Made by a program: the position numbers and the translations under genes. A stretch of DNA of 64,000 nucleotides from NCBI GenBank assembly GCA_016717345.1, contig JADKFR010000009.1, forward strand, positions 62,001 to 126,000, written 5' to 3'. Each line of letters starts with the position of its first letter. Position 1 is the first letter of the stretch. Below the pieces are notes generated by a model. It ran no database searches, was not told the origin of the DNA, and worked only from the letters and a program-made list of their open reading frames with translations. The DNA is from Propionibacteriaceae bacterium (GTDB lineage: Bacteria; Actinomycetota; Actinomycetes; Propionibacteriales; Propionibacteriaceae). Of this stretch, positions 9,813 to 19,800 are shown piece by piece.

Positions 9813-9815
9813 CGG

Positions 9816-10422
9816 ATGCCGGACGCCAGGACACCTCGTCGAGGAGATCACCCGCAGGTCGTCCTCGGACTCCGCCGGCAGCGGGCGCCGTCTGGAGTGT
9901 CGAACCGGCACGCCCTCAGCGGGACTGCCACCCTGTTCGGCACCCCCTGACGGTGTCCCGGCAGGTCCGCCAGCCGGGCGAGTTCGCCGCCGAGCAGTCC
10001 GTGACCCTGCACGGCCCGGCGACCTTCCCCAAGGTCCGGTGATGGGGCCCTGCCGCCGAAGACCCAGGTCGAGCTGAGCCGCACCGGACTGCATGGCCCT
10101 GGGCATCAACGCCCCGGTCACCCAGTCCGGCCATCTGGACGACGCCGCCCCGATCGAGATCGAGGGCCCCGCTGCCGGATCCACCTGGAGCACGGCGCCG
10201 ATGGCCGCCGGCACATCCACATGGGCCCACGCCACGCCGGCACTCGGGGTGGCCGACCAGGACCTGGTCAAGGTGGCGTTCGGTGGCGAACGTGGCGGCG
10301 TCATGGACAACTTCATCGTCCGGATCAAGCCGGAATGGGTTCCGGAGATCCACCTCGACACCGACGAGGCCAACGCCCTCGGCCTGCACGACGGTGATGT
10401 CGGGAAGCTGATCAAGGAATGA
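9816..10422 (+). pseudogene. pduL: Phosphate propanoyltransferase PduL, frameshifted
   Basis: PduL transfers propionyl from CoA to phosphate in the microcompartment. The pieces GVSNRH (first zinc-binding segment), then [53 protein letters not shown] and EIHLDTDEANALGLHDGDV occur in family order but in different frames. The first segment reads RHALSG instead of the usual RHVHLS, so a zinc ligand appears lost through a small deletion. The second histidine pair (RHIHM) is present near 10210 in a shifted frame. The last third (10220-10422) is one clean frame. The stop overlaps the eutJ start (ATGA). Confidence 0.8.
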
Positions 10423-11250
10423 CCGCGACCATGGCACCGACGATCCGCAGCATCGAGGCCCCCGAGGCGGCGATCCGCCGCTTCGCGGAACTCGTGCGCA
10501 CCGGCGAGGTGGACCAGCCCACCGGAGAGCCCCGGCTGGGGATCGACCTGGGCACCGCGAACATCGTCGTGTCGGTGGTCGACGCCCGAACCGTCCGGTC
10601 GCCGGGGCCTGGGTGCACTCCACCGTGGTCCGGGACGGTGTCGTCGTCGATTGGCCGGGGGCCCACGGCCGTCCGGCAGCTCAAGGAGGTCGTCGAGGCC
10701 GGCTCGGCCACCGCTTCACGGCTGCGTCGGTGTCGATCCCGCCGGGCATCAGCGAAGGCGACATCAAAGTCTTCCGGAACGTCGCCACGGCTGCGGGGCT
10801 CGAGACCGAAGCTGTGGTCGACGAACCGGTCGCCGCAGCCCGGGCGCTCGGCATCACCGACGGGTGCGTCATCGATATCGGACACGGGACCACCGGCGTT
10901 TCGATCCTCGCCGGCGGCGAGGTGCTGCTCTCGATCGACGAGGCCACCGGTGGCCACCACATGGCGCTGGTCCTGGCCGGCGCCTACCGGATCGGCTACG
11001 ACGAGGCCGAGGCCATGAAGAAGGACCCGGCTCGGCGCGACGACGTGGTAGGCGTGATCCGGCCCACCCTGGAGAAGATGGCCACCATCGCCGCCGACGC
11101 GCTACGAGGGCTGGACACCCCGATGATCTACCTGGTCGGCGGCTCCAGCTCGTTCGCGAACGCCCCGGAGGTGTTCGCCCAGGTGCTGGGACGCCCGGTG
11201 GTCCGGCCGGTCGAACCGCTGTTCGTCACCCCGCTCGGCATTCCCATGAA
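10419..11250 (+). pseudogene. eutJ: EutJ-like Hsp70/actin-fold protein, frameshifted
   Basis: An ethanolamine-utilisation EutJ-type protein, a chaperone-like ATPase common in microcompartment loci. It begins with IEAPEAAIRRFAELVRTGEV and the phosphate loop LGIDLGTANIVVSVVDA, loses frame near 10600 and again near 10690, and then runs cleanly as FTAASVSIPPGISEGDIKVF, ETEAVVDEPVAAARALGI, CVIDIGHGTTGVSIL and MIYLVGGSSSFANAPEVFA to about 11240. A third shift is needed to meet a stop before the next gene at 11261, whose ribosome site GGAGGA lies at the end. ATG overlaps the pduL stop. Confidence 0.8.
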
Positions 11251-11260
11251 GGAGGACGCG

Positions 11261-11981
11261 ATGACCGAAGCCGAACTCCGCGCCCTCATCCGGCGACCAT
11301 CAGGAGCTCTCCCCCGGCGCGCCTGGTGCTGTTCACCGGTGGCCTGCGGGCTTCGAGCCGCGCTGGAGGGCCTGCGCCGCTCGCCGCCGGCGTCCAGCTG
11401 GACTACCTGCAGACCCCAGCGCCACGCGGATCCTGACCAGGCAAGATCGCCGCGCTCGGCATGCCCGAGGTGCCCAAGCGCTGGTCACCGAACACCACAT
11501 GCTGATCCTGCCGACCCTCACCAGCAACATCGCCGCGAAGGTGGCCCACGGATCGCGGACTGCCTGGCCACCAACCTGTTCCAGCGAGTTCATCATGAGC
11601 AACCGGCCGTCGTCGCGGTCCACCGCGCCTGCCCCGACAGCCCGAAAAGCGGGCTGGTTCCCGCAACATGCCGGCCGGCTACGCCGCCCTCCTGCGGGAG
11701 AACCTCAGCCCGGCTGGACGCCCGGCCTTCGGAGCCCGGCGCTGCAGCGCCGCACGGTGCGACAGACCGCGTGCCGCCTGGGCGGACTCGGGGGCGGCTG
11801 TGGCCCAGGTCGCCGCAGGCCACCAGCGACCCCGGTCGCCCGGGTCCACCGCCACCGGCGGCCATCGAGACCGCACCCGATCAGCCAGGCGTGTCCAGCC
11901 TGCCGGCCGAGGCACTCGTCATCGGCCGGCCAAGGTGACAGCCATGGCGGGACGCGGCCGACCCGTTCCATCCGGATCTGA
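11261..11981 (+). pseudogene. Flavoprotein-family protein of the microcompartment locus, frameshifted
   Basis: After MTEAELRALIR the pieces RLVLFTGG, then LDYLQTP, MPEVPKALVTEHHMLILPTL, LTSNIAAKVAHG, IADCLATNLF and RPVVAVHRACPDSP follow in order in at least three frames. The pattern (nucleotide-loop start, PTLTxNxAAKVAxGIADxLATxL) resembles the flavoprotein/dihydropteridine-reductase fold (FMN-binding) that occurs in some microcompartment operons without a firmly assigned role. Many shifts occur between 11290 and 11940. The best corrected stop is TGA at 11979-11981. Function in propanediol use is unknown to me; a redox role with cobalamin is only a guess. Confidence 0.55.
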
Positions 11982-11994
11982 GAGGAGAGCCGAC

Positions 11995-12257
11995 ATGTTC
12001 CTGGCCAAGGTTCGCGGAACCGTCGTTTCGACAAGCAAGGACGAGCGCCTCGTCGGGTTCAAGCTGCTGGTCGACCAGCGCATCGGGATCGGCGGCGGGG
12101 ACGCCTGCCCGAGGTCGCGTCGACACCGTCGGCGCCGGGGGCGGCGCGACCGTGATCGTCACCAAGGGCTCCAGGCGGTTCGCGGCCGCCCGCCCGACGC
12201 CCCATCGACGCGACCATCGTCGGCATCGTCGACTCGGTGGAGATCGCGAAGGACTGA
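11995..12257 (+). pseudogene. pduN: Microcompartment vertex protein PduN (EutN/CcmL), frameshifted
   Basis: Begins MFLAKVRGTVVSTSKDERL and continues VGFKLLVDQRI, the start of the EutN/CcmL pentamer family that closes shell vertices. Frame is lost around 12080-12110; the remaining blocks VDTVGAGGGATVIVTKGS, and IDATIVGIVDSVEIAKD at the end, are in other frames and stop at 12255-12257. GAGGAGAG lies before the ATG. Expected length about 90 residues. A shell without vertices would be open, so the state of this gene matters. Confidence 0.75.
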
Positions 12258-12262
12258 CTCAC

Positions 12263-13245
12263 GTGCCCAACGTCTACACCCGCACCGGCGACAGCGGCCA
12301 GACCGGACTGTTCGGCGGTTCGCGCGTGCCCAAGCAGAGCCGGGCGGTCGAGGCGTACGGCACGGTGGACGAAGCCAACGCCGCGATCGGTGCCGCGAAG
12401 GCCGCCCAGGTCGCCTCGGACATCCGCGACGACCTGCACGGCATCCAGCAGCGACTGTTCGTCGTGGCCGCCGAACTGGCCAGCGACGCCAGGGCGCGCA
12501 GATCCTCGACAACACGATCAGGCCGGCCGACATCGAGGCCTGGAAGCCCTGATCGACAGCTGCCTCGCCGTCACCGGCCCCGCAGCGGCGTTCGTCGTGC
12601 CCGGCCGCGATCGCCCTCGGCTCCCTGCACCGGGCCCGGACGGTGGCCCGGCGCGCCGAGCGCCGGGTGCTGACCCTGGCCGAGAAGCCCAGGTCCGCCC
12701 GGAACTGATCAAGTACCTGAACCGGCTCTCCGACACCCTCTACGCGCTGGCCCGGCTGCCGAACCCCGGCACGAGCCGCGTCGAGCAGATGGTCCGAGGC
12801 GGTCGGCCGGGCCCCGGCGCCTGACCCGGCGAGGCCCGCTCCCGGCCGGCTGGGACCTGGCCGCCGAAGCGATGGCCGCGGCCGCAGAGGCGAAGGCCGC
12901 CGAGTTGGGCGTCCCGATCGTCTTCGCCGGAGTCGACGCCGGCGGCAACCTGATGCTGCTGCACCGAATGGCCGATTCCCTGCTGGGTAGCATCGACATC
13001 GCCATCAACAAGGCGTTCACGTCGGCCGCCTTCAGGCCGCCCACCGGCGCTCTGGCGCCCAGGCCCCGCCGGCGACCTGCCGGGCATCCAGAACTGCAAC
13101 CACGGCCGGGTGGTCGTCTTCGGCGGCGGAATGCCGGTCTTCCTCAACGGACGGCTTGCCGGGGCCATCGGGGTCTCCGGGGGAACCGTCGACGAGGACG
13201 TCGACATCGTCCCAGCACACCCTTCGAGGAGGAGAATCCGAATGA
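12263..13245 (+). pseudogene. pduO: Corrinoid adenosyltransferase PduO (two-domain), frameshifted
   Basis: The N-terminal domain is an ATP:cob(I)alamin adenosyltransferase (VYTRTGDSGQTGLFGGSRVP, AYGTVDEANAAIGAAKAA, then RPELIKYLNRLSDTLYALA). The C-terminal domain is of the GlcG/HbpS heme-binding type (AELGVPIVFAGVDAGGNLML, GAIGVSGGTVDEDVDIV). This is the full PduO layout, supplying adenosylcobalamin to the dehydratase. At least six small indels break it, near 12495, 12545, 12610, 12690, 12800, 13065 and 13213. The corrected stop TGA 13243-13245 overlaps the pduP ATG. Confidence 0.8.
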
Positions 13246-14621
13246 CACGACACCAGCCCTGATCGAAAGGTGGTCCCCAAGGTGGCGCGGAAGGTCCGCA
13301 GGGCCGCCCCAGCGGGCCACGAGGGCCACCGACGGCATCTTCCCGACATGGATCTCGGCCGTCGCCGCCGCCGCAGCCTGGCGCAGCTACCTGGACTGCT
13401 CAATGAAGGACCGCACGCGCTTCATCCAGGCGATCGCGAGACCATGCTCGTCCCGGAGCACCTGGCTACATGGCCGACAGGCCGTCGACGAGACCGGCAT
13501 GGGCAACGTCGCCGGACAAGATCGCCAAGAACAAGGCCGCCGCGACCCAGACCCCCGGCGTGGAGGACCTGATCACCGAGGCCTGGTCCGGCGACGACGG
13601 CCTCACCACCTTGGAGTTCTCGCCGTTCGGGGTGATCGGCGCGATCACCCCCACCACGAACCCGACCGAGACGATCACCTGCAACGGAATCGGGATGCTG
13701 GCGGCCGGGAACGCCGTCGTGTTCAGCCCGCACCCGCGGGCCAAGGACCTGTCCATTGGCAGGTCCGCAGCTCAACCAGGCCCTTGCCGCGGCCGGCGCG
13801 CCGGCGAACCTGATCTGCACGGTGCGGGAACCCTCCATCGAGAACACCAACGCGATGATGGCCCACCCGGGGTCCGGCTGCTGGTCGCCACCGGCGGCCC
13901 GGGCATCGTCAAGGCCGTGCTGAGCTCGGGCAAGAAGGCGATCGGCGCGGGCGCCGGCAACCCGCCCGTCGTGGTCGACGCCACCGCCGACATCGAAGAG
14001 GCCGCCCAGGACATCGTCGCGGGGGCGAGCTTCGACAACAACCTGCCCTGCACCGCCGAGAAGGAGTGCTGGCCGTCTCTCCATCGCCGACCTGCTCAGT
14101 TCAACATGGTCAAGACGGGGCCTACGAGCCGCGACCAGGCCCTGTCGCAAGCTGGAGCGCTGGTCGTCGACGGAAAGCGCCCACCACCGACTGGGTCGGC
14201 AAGTCCGCCTGCTGTCCTGAAGGCGATCGGCGTCGAGGCCCCCGCCGGAACGAAGCTGATCATTGCCGAGACCCCGTTCGAGCACCCGTTCGTGCAGTCC
14301 GAACTGATGATGCCGATCCTGCCGATCGTCCGGGCGGCCAACGTCGACGAAGCGATCGAACTCGCCATCAACGCCGAGCACGGCAACCGGCACACCGCGA
14401 TCATGCACTCCACGGACGTGAACGCCCTCACAAGGATGGCCAAGCGCATCCAGACCACCATCTTCGTCAAGAACGGGCCCTCCTACGCCGGGATCGGGAT
14501 CGGCGGTGAGGGGTTCACCACCTTCACGATCGCAGGCCCGACCGGGGAGGGATTGACGTCGACCCGGACCTTCTGCCGGCGGCGTCGCTGCGTCCTGGTG
14601 GGTGGCCTGAACGTCCGGTGA
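13242..14621 (+). pseudogene. pduP: CoA-acylating propionaldehyde dehydrogenase PduP, frameshifted
   Basis: PduP converts propionaldehyde to propionyl-CoA with NAD+. Across frames one reads VAKVARxVRRAAPAGH-like start, MKDRTRFIQAI, EFSPFGVIGAITPTTNPTE, GAGAGNPPVVVDATADIEE and the catalytic cysteine in SFDNNLPCTAEKE, followed by PFVQSELMMPILPIVRAANV and the terminal RTFCRRRRCVLVGGLNVR. Segments 13560-13755, 13890-14065 and 14215-14621 are clean; shifts cluster at 13260-13510, 13760-13890 and 14070-14215. GAGGAGGAG stands before ATG 13242. It is the last pdu gene in the window. Confidence 0.85.
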
Positions 14622-14676
14622 CCCCCGGGCGCCCGCGGCCCGGAACAGCAGCGGTCGCGGCGGTGTTGTGGCGGCT

Positions 14677-15714
14677 ATGACCACACCCGCGATCACGTTC
14701 GGCCTTGACACCTTCGGCGACGTCACCCGCGATGCCGACGGCCACACGACGAGCTTGCCTCAGGTGATCCGCGACGTCGTCGCCCAGGGAGTCCGCGCCG
14801 ATGAGGTCGGGGTGGATCACTTCAGTCTCGGTGAGCACCACCGCGACGACTTCGCGATCTCGGCACCCGATATCGTGCTGGCGGCGTTGGCCTCCCGGAC
14901 CGAACGGATCACGTTGGGGTCAGCGGTGACCGTGCTGAGTTCGGACGACCCGGTGCGGGTCTACGAGCGGTTCGCGACGATCGATGCGATCAGCAACGGC
15001 CGGGCCGAGATCACCGTCGGTCGAGGTTCCTTCATCGAGTCGTTCCCACTCTTCGGCTACGACCTGGCCGACTACGAGGTGCTGTTTGCGGAGAAGCTCG
15101 ACCTGCTGTCGCTGCTGCGCACGGAGGGGCCGCTGACCTGGTCGGGGACCACCCGTCGCCCGCTGACGGGCCAGCGGGCCTACCCGACGACCGCCGCCGG
15201 AGGCCTGCCGGTGTGGGTTGCTGTCGGCGGCACGCCCGCCTCGGTGATCCGGGCGGCTGAGGCCGGCCTGCCGCTGATGCTGGCCATCATCGGTGGCCCG
15301 CCGGTGCGCTTCCGTCCGTTCGTCGAGTTGTTCCGCGACGCCACTGCCGATCAGCCGCTCCCGGTCGGCGTCCACTCCCCCGGGTTCATCGCCGACACCG
15401 ACGCGCAGGCACGGGAGCTCCTCTTCCCGCACTTCAAGGTGAACCGGGACCGCATCGGGCGGGAACGCGGCTGGCCGCCGGTGAGCCGCGCCGAGTTCGA
15501 GTCCGAAGCCGACGCCGGGGCGCTGTTCGTCGGGTCACCCGAGACGGTCGCCCGCCGGATCGCCGACACCGTCACCGTCCTGGGCCTCCAGCGTTTCGAC
15601 CTCAAGTACGCCAACGGGCCGATGCCCCACGAGCACCTGCTGCGCGCCATCGAGCTGTACGGTACCGAGGTGGTCCCCCGCATCCGAGCCCTTCTGGAAG
15701 GCGGGACGGGGTGA
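14677..15714 (+). CDS. LLM-class flavin-dependent oxidoreductase
   Basis: A luciferase-like monooxygenase of about 345 residues with the TIM-barrel start ITFGLDTFGDVT, the segment VGVDHFSLGEHHRDDF near residue 45 and ITLGSAVTVLSSDDPVRVYE near 85, all typical of the family that uses FMNH2 or F420. The substrate cannot be named. ATG 14677 is taken as start; a GTG at 14668 is the alternative. The frame is intact, in contrast to the pdu genes just before it. Its stop overlaps the start of the next gene (GTGA), so both form an operon. Confidence 0.85.
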   Translation: MTTPAITFGLDTFGDVTRDADGHTTSLPQVIRDVVAQGVRADEVGVDHFSLGEHHRDDFAISAPDIVLAALASRTERITLGSAVTVLSSDDPVRVYERFATIDAISNGRAEITVGRGSFIESFPLFGYDLADYEVLFAEKLDLLSLLRTEGPLTWSGTTRRPLTGQRAYPTTAAGGLPVWVAVGGTPASVIRAAEAGLPLMLAIIGGPPVRFRPFVELFRDATADQPLPVGVHSPGFIADTDAQARELLFPHFKVNRDRIGRERGWPPVSRAEFESEADAGALFVGSPETVARRIADTVTVLGLQRFDLKYANGPMPHEHLLRAIELYGTEVVPRIRALLEGGTG

Positions 15715-16628
15715 GCTCCAGGGTGCGCCGCGGGCGGTCCGCTTTCCTGCTCGCCGTCGCCACGGCGCTCGGCGCGGTGGTCGGCTGCGCACCCCAGCCC
15801 ACCGTGACGCCGACACCGACGGCCCCTGCTACGGTCCGCACCGTCGAGTTCGAGGACCGCCCGTTCCTGCTGGACGTACCGGCAGCCCCCTTGCCGGACA
15901 AGACGGTGGCCCTGATCGTGCTGCTGCACGGCTACACGGCTTCGGCCTCGGGGGTGATGGACTACTTCGGGCTGCGCAGCCTGGCGACGGAACGGGGGTT
16001 CCTGGTGGCCGCACCCCAAGGCTCCACCGATGACAACGGCGACGCGTTCTGGAATGCCTCGAAGGCGTGCTGCAACGTCGATGGCGTGGACGTGGACGAC
16101 TCCGGCTACCTCAGCCGGCTGATCGGGACCATCCTTGCCACCTACCCGGTCGACCCCGGCAGGGTCTACGTCGTCGGCCACTCCAATGGCGCCTTCATGG
16201 CTCACCGCCTCGCTTGCGACCACGCCGACCAGATCGCTGCCATCGCCTCTCTCGCCGGAGCCCTGGACGTCGATGCCGACTGTGACCCGTCCCGACCCGT
16301 CAGCGTGCTCCAGATCCACGGCGACGCCGACGAATCGATCGCCTACCAGGGCGGCGACATCGGCGGAAACGCGTTCACGTCCGTGGAGCAGACCCTGGCC
16401 CGGTGGCGCACCAGCAACAGCTGCCCAACGGGAGCTCAGCTCGGTTCGGGTCTTGACGCCGATCGGGAGGTGGCCGGCGAGGACGTCACCCCGACCGAAT
16501 GGACGCCCTGCCGGGACGGCTCGTCGGTCGCGCGGTGGACGATCACCGGCGGGGGCCACGTACCCAGCCTCACCGATGCCTTCCGCATGAGGCTGGTGGA
16601 CTGGCTGGAGGCGCACCGGCGCCAGTGA
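15711..16628 (+). CDS. Secreted lipoprotein esterase, PHB-depolymerase/LpqC type
   Basis: An alpha/beta-hydrolase of 305 residues. A basic N-terminus and a hydrophobic stretch end in a lipobox-like VVGCA near residue 25, so it is probably lipid-anchored outside the membrane. The oxyanion/HG motif LLHGYTAS, nucleophile GHSNG near residue 160, acid in HGDADESIAY and histidine in GGGHVPSL form a complete catalytic set. Members of this family (LpqC, feruloyl esterase, polyhydroxybutyrate depolymerase) cleave ester bonds in polymers or small esters. GTG 15711 overlaps the previous stop by four bases. Confidence 0.8.
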   Translation: MSSRVRRGRSAFLLAVATALGAVVGCAPQPTVTPTPTAPATVRTVEFEDRPFLLDVPAAPLPDKTVALIVLLHGYTASASGVMDYFGLRSLATERGFLVAAPQGSTDDNGDAFWNASKACCNVDGVDVDDSGYLSRLIGTILATYPVDPGRVYVVGHSNGAFMAHRLACDHADQIAAIASLAGALDVDADCDPSRPVSVLQIHGDADESIAYQGGDIGGNAFTSVEQTLARWRTSNSCPTGAQLGSGLDADREVAGEDVTPTEWTPCRDGSSVARWTITGGGHVPSLTDAFRMRLVDWLEAHRRQ

Positions 16629-16826
16629 TCCGCCCGCGCGTCGCGAAACGACCCCAGCCGGAACCTCCCATGATTCCGGCCACCATCGCGACCGTCGCGA
16701 GCCCAGAGCGAGGTCGACCAACTCGGGGGCGCCGGACTCGTCGCGGTCGAAACCGACGGGGTCAGCCTGGCGATTCGGGGTACAAGTTCGGTAAGTCCAC
16801 CCCATGCCCGGGCGAGGGCTGGGCGA

Positions 16827-16858
16827 GGTGTGCCGGTTGACCACACAGCCGGCACACC
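16827..16858. terminator. Perfect 10-bp hairpin between convergent genes
   Basis: GGTGTGCCGG (16827-16836) and CCGGCACACC (16849-16858) are exact reverse complements around a 12-base loop. It lies between the esterase stop (16628, plus strand) and the sensor kinase stop (16886, minus strand), where a two-way terminator is expected. No U-run follows, which is common in high-GC actinobacteria. Confidence 0.55.
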
Positions 16859-16885
16859 GCTTGCCCCGGCACCGAGCCGAGCGGG

Positions 16886-19800
16886 CTACGCCTGTTCGGG
16901 TTCGGCTCCGGTTTCGATCACCCGGACAGCGAGTTCACGGAGCTTCAGGTTCCGGTTCTGACTGGACTGCTTGAGCCGGTCGAAGGCCGCGGCGGGTCGC
17001 AACCGGTGACGTTCGACGAGGATGCCAACCGCCTGCCCGATCAGGCGATGGCTTTCCAGGGCGAGCTGAAGGTTGGCGTGCCGATCGGCGGCTTGTTGGA
17101 CGGTGAGCAACCGGTCGACGGCAAGTCCGAACCCTTGGGCCAGCAGGTCGGCCGCAATCATCTCGTCGGCGCCGATCCGGCGTGGCCGGGGGAACTGCAC
17201 CCAGGCCCGGACGGCGGTCGTGCTGGTCTGGGGCACCAGCAGGATTCCGGGACGCAGGCTCGTGGTGTCCGCCGAGGGTTCGCCGGCGATCCCGACAGCG
17301 ACGTCGGCTGTCAACTCGTCGGCTTCCAGGCTGCGGCCGGAGCCGAAGAGGTGCCGCTCGCCGATGTCGAGCTGGATGGTGCTGCCGCCGTCGAACAACA
17401 CCTCGAAACCATGCCCGGCGACGCCGAGCAGGGTGGCCAGGTCGTCGCTGCGTCCGAAGTCGGCGCTGACCTGAGCTGCGGCGGCCCGGCGTTGCTGGGC
17501 CTGTTTGGCCCTGGTGATGTCGCGCAGCACCCGGATCCTCAGGCTCGGCCCCGTCCCCGGTGGGTCCACGCTGCTGCCCATGCTGTGAACCCAAACCGGA
17601 CGCCGGTCGCTGGTGTAGAACAGCAATTCGGCATCCACCTCCCGGTGGGTGTGCAGCGCCGTGACCGCAGCCAGGGCATCCGCGTCCTCGGCTTCACAGG
17701 GCCACCACGGGTAGGGCGGGCGCAGCGGGCCGTCGGCGAGGCTGTAGCCGAACAGCTGGGTGAATGCGTCATTCAATTCGAGCACCAGGCCGGTCTCGTC
17801 GAAGATCAGCAGGGGGTCGCGCAGGGACGCCATGATCGCCCGCCGCCAGGCAGCGTCGGCTGAGCGCTGGTTGGCCCGGGCCAGGTTCGCGGCCAGCCGG
17901 CCGCGGAGGTCGACCAGGCTGAACGGCTTGGTGACGTAATCGTCGGCACCCCGCTCCAGGCCCACGGCGGCCGCCTCGGCCCCGCCCCGGGAGGACAGCA
18001 ACACCACCGGCAGGTCCCGCAGCACCGGATCGGCTCTGATCGCAGCGACCAGCCCCAAGCCGTCCAAGCCGGCCATGGTCACGTCGCTGAGAACCAACTC
18101 AATCGGACGCGACCGCAGCAGCGACAGCGCCTCCGCGCCGTCCGCGGCGACGTCCACCGCATAGTCGGAGCAAAGGCTGCCCGCCAGGAAGCGGGCGAGG
18201 TCCGGGTCGTCCTCGACCACCAGCAAACGCGGCGACGTGGCCGAACCCTGGTGGCCGCCGATCGCCCCCTCATTTTGCCAGCCGGCGATCTCAGCCAGGA
18301 AGGAATCCACGTGCCGCGGCGTCACCGAACTACCGGTCACCCCCTCGGCTCGGGCGGGGACGAACGGCAGCCGCACCGTGAACGTGCTCCCCACCCCCGG
18401 GGAGGAGTCCAAGGAGACCGCACCACCCAGGAGCTCCGACAGGTTGCGCACCATCGCCAAACCGATCCCGGCCCCGGCCGCCGACCGGGCGCCCGGCCTG
18501 GCGGCCAGCCGCTCGAAGCGAGCGAACACCCGCTCCTGGTCGGCGGCGTCGATCCCCAGGCCCGTGTCGCTGACCCGGATCAGGTACTCCTGCTCCACCT
18601 CGGTCAGGTGAAGTTCCACCCGACCGGCCGGGGTGTACTTCAACGCGTTGGTGAGCAGGTTCGAAACGATCCGCTCGAACAGGTCCCGATCCAGCAACGC
18701 GCTGCGGCTCAACTGCCGGATCTCGACTGCGAACTCCAGCCCGGCCCGCTCGAAAGCCCCGGCGAAACTGCTTGCCAGCGCAGAGGTCAACGCGCTGACG
18801 TCCACCGGAACCAGGTTGGGGACCAACCTGCCCGCCTCCAACCGGGCGAAGTCGAGCATGGCCTCCACCATGCGCGTCAATCTCGCCACGTTCGCCTGCA
18901 CCAGCGCCAATCCCTCCCGGGACTCGGCGCCCAGGCCCCGCTCCCGTTCCAGCACCTCCTGCACGGGGGCCGAGATCAGGGCGAGCGGGGTGCGTAACTC
19001 GTGGCTGACACCGGCGAAGAACGCCGACCTGGAGGCGTCCAGCGCCGCCAGCCAGCTCACCTGTCGCTGCTCTGCCAACAACTCCGCCTGGCTCCCCAAG
19101 GCAGCGGCAATGGTGGCCGTCACCAACCCCAGATAGGCGCCAAGCGCGGCGTCCCACGGCCGCTGGGGCCCGGTGGCGACCACCAGGACGTGACTCACCG
19201 CGCCCGGCTCCACGCCTCCGATCGGGAACCCGTGCCAGCCCGACACCCCCGCCGCCTCCGCCACCACGTGCTGCGACTCCCCGGCGGCCAGGCAGGCGCC
19301 CACCACCGCGGCGGCCGAGGTTGGATCGAACACCTCCCCGAAGCTGGCCAGCGCCTCATCCGCCAGGCCGTCCGGTGATTCGACGCGGTAGAAGGCGGCT
19401 GCCGGATGATCCGAGTCGTTGCCCGCCAACACCGCCATCGCAACCTCAGCGGCCGTCTCCTGGGTGCGGGCGGCGCCCACCTGAGCGCCCAACTCGACCA
19501 GCGTGCGCATCCGCCGAACCGCGAGCACCTCAGCCGTCGTCTCGATGAAGGTGGAGAACACCCCAACCGGTCGGCCCGACTCGTCGATGATCGGGGTGTA
19601 GCTGAACGTGAAGTAGCACTCCTCGACCGGCACCACCCGATTGATCGGCACGAGCCGGTCGGCCGCAAAGAATGGGCGACCGTCCTCCAGGATCCCCGCC
19701 AACCGTTGACTCACCTGGGCCGCCTCGGGCCACACCTCGGCGGTGGGCCGCCCCAGCGCCAAGGCGAACCGCTCCGGGCCGTACACCTCACGGCACGCGT

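Noticed and set aside
8725..14621. Programmed ribosomal frameshifting in the pdu genes
   Set aside because: Shifts are too many, go in both directions and lack common slippery sites; indels or sequence errors are simpler.
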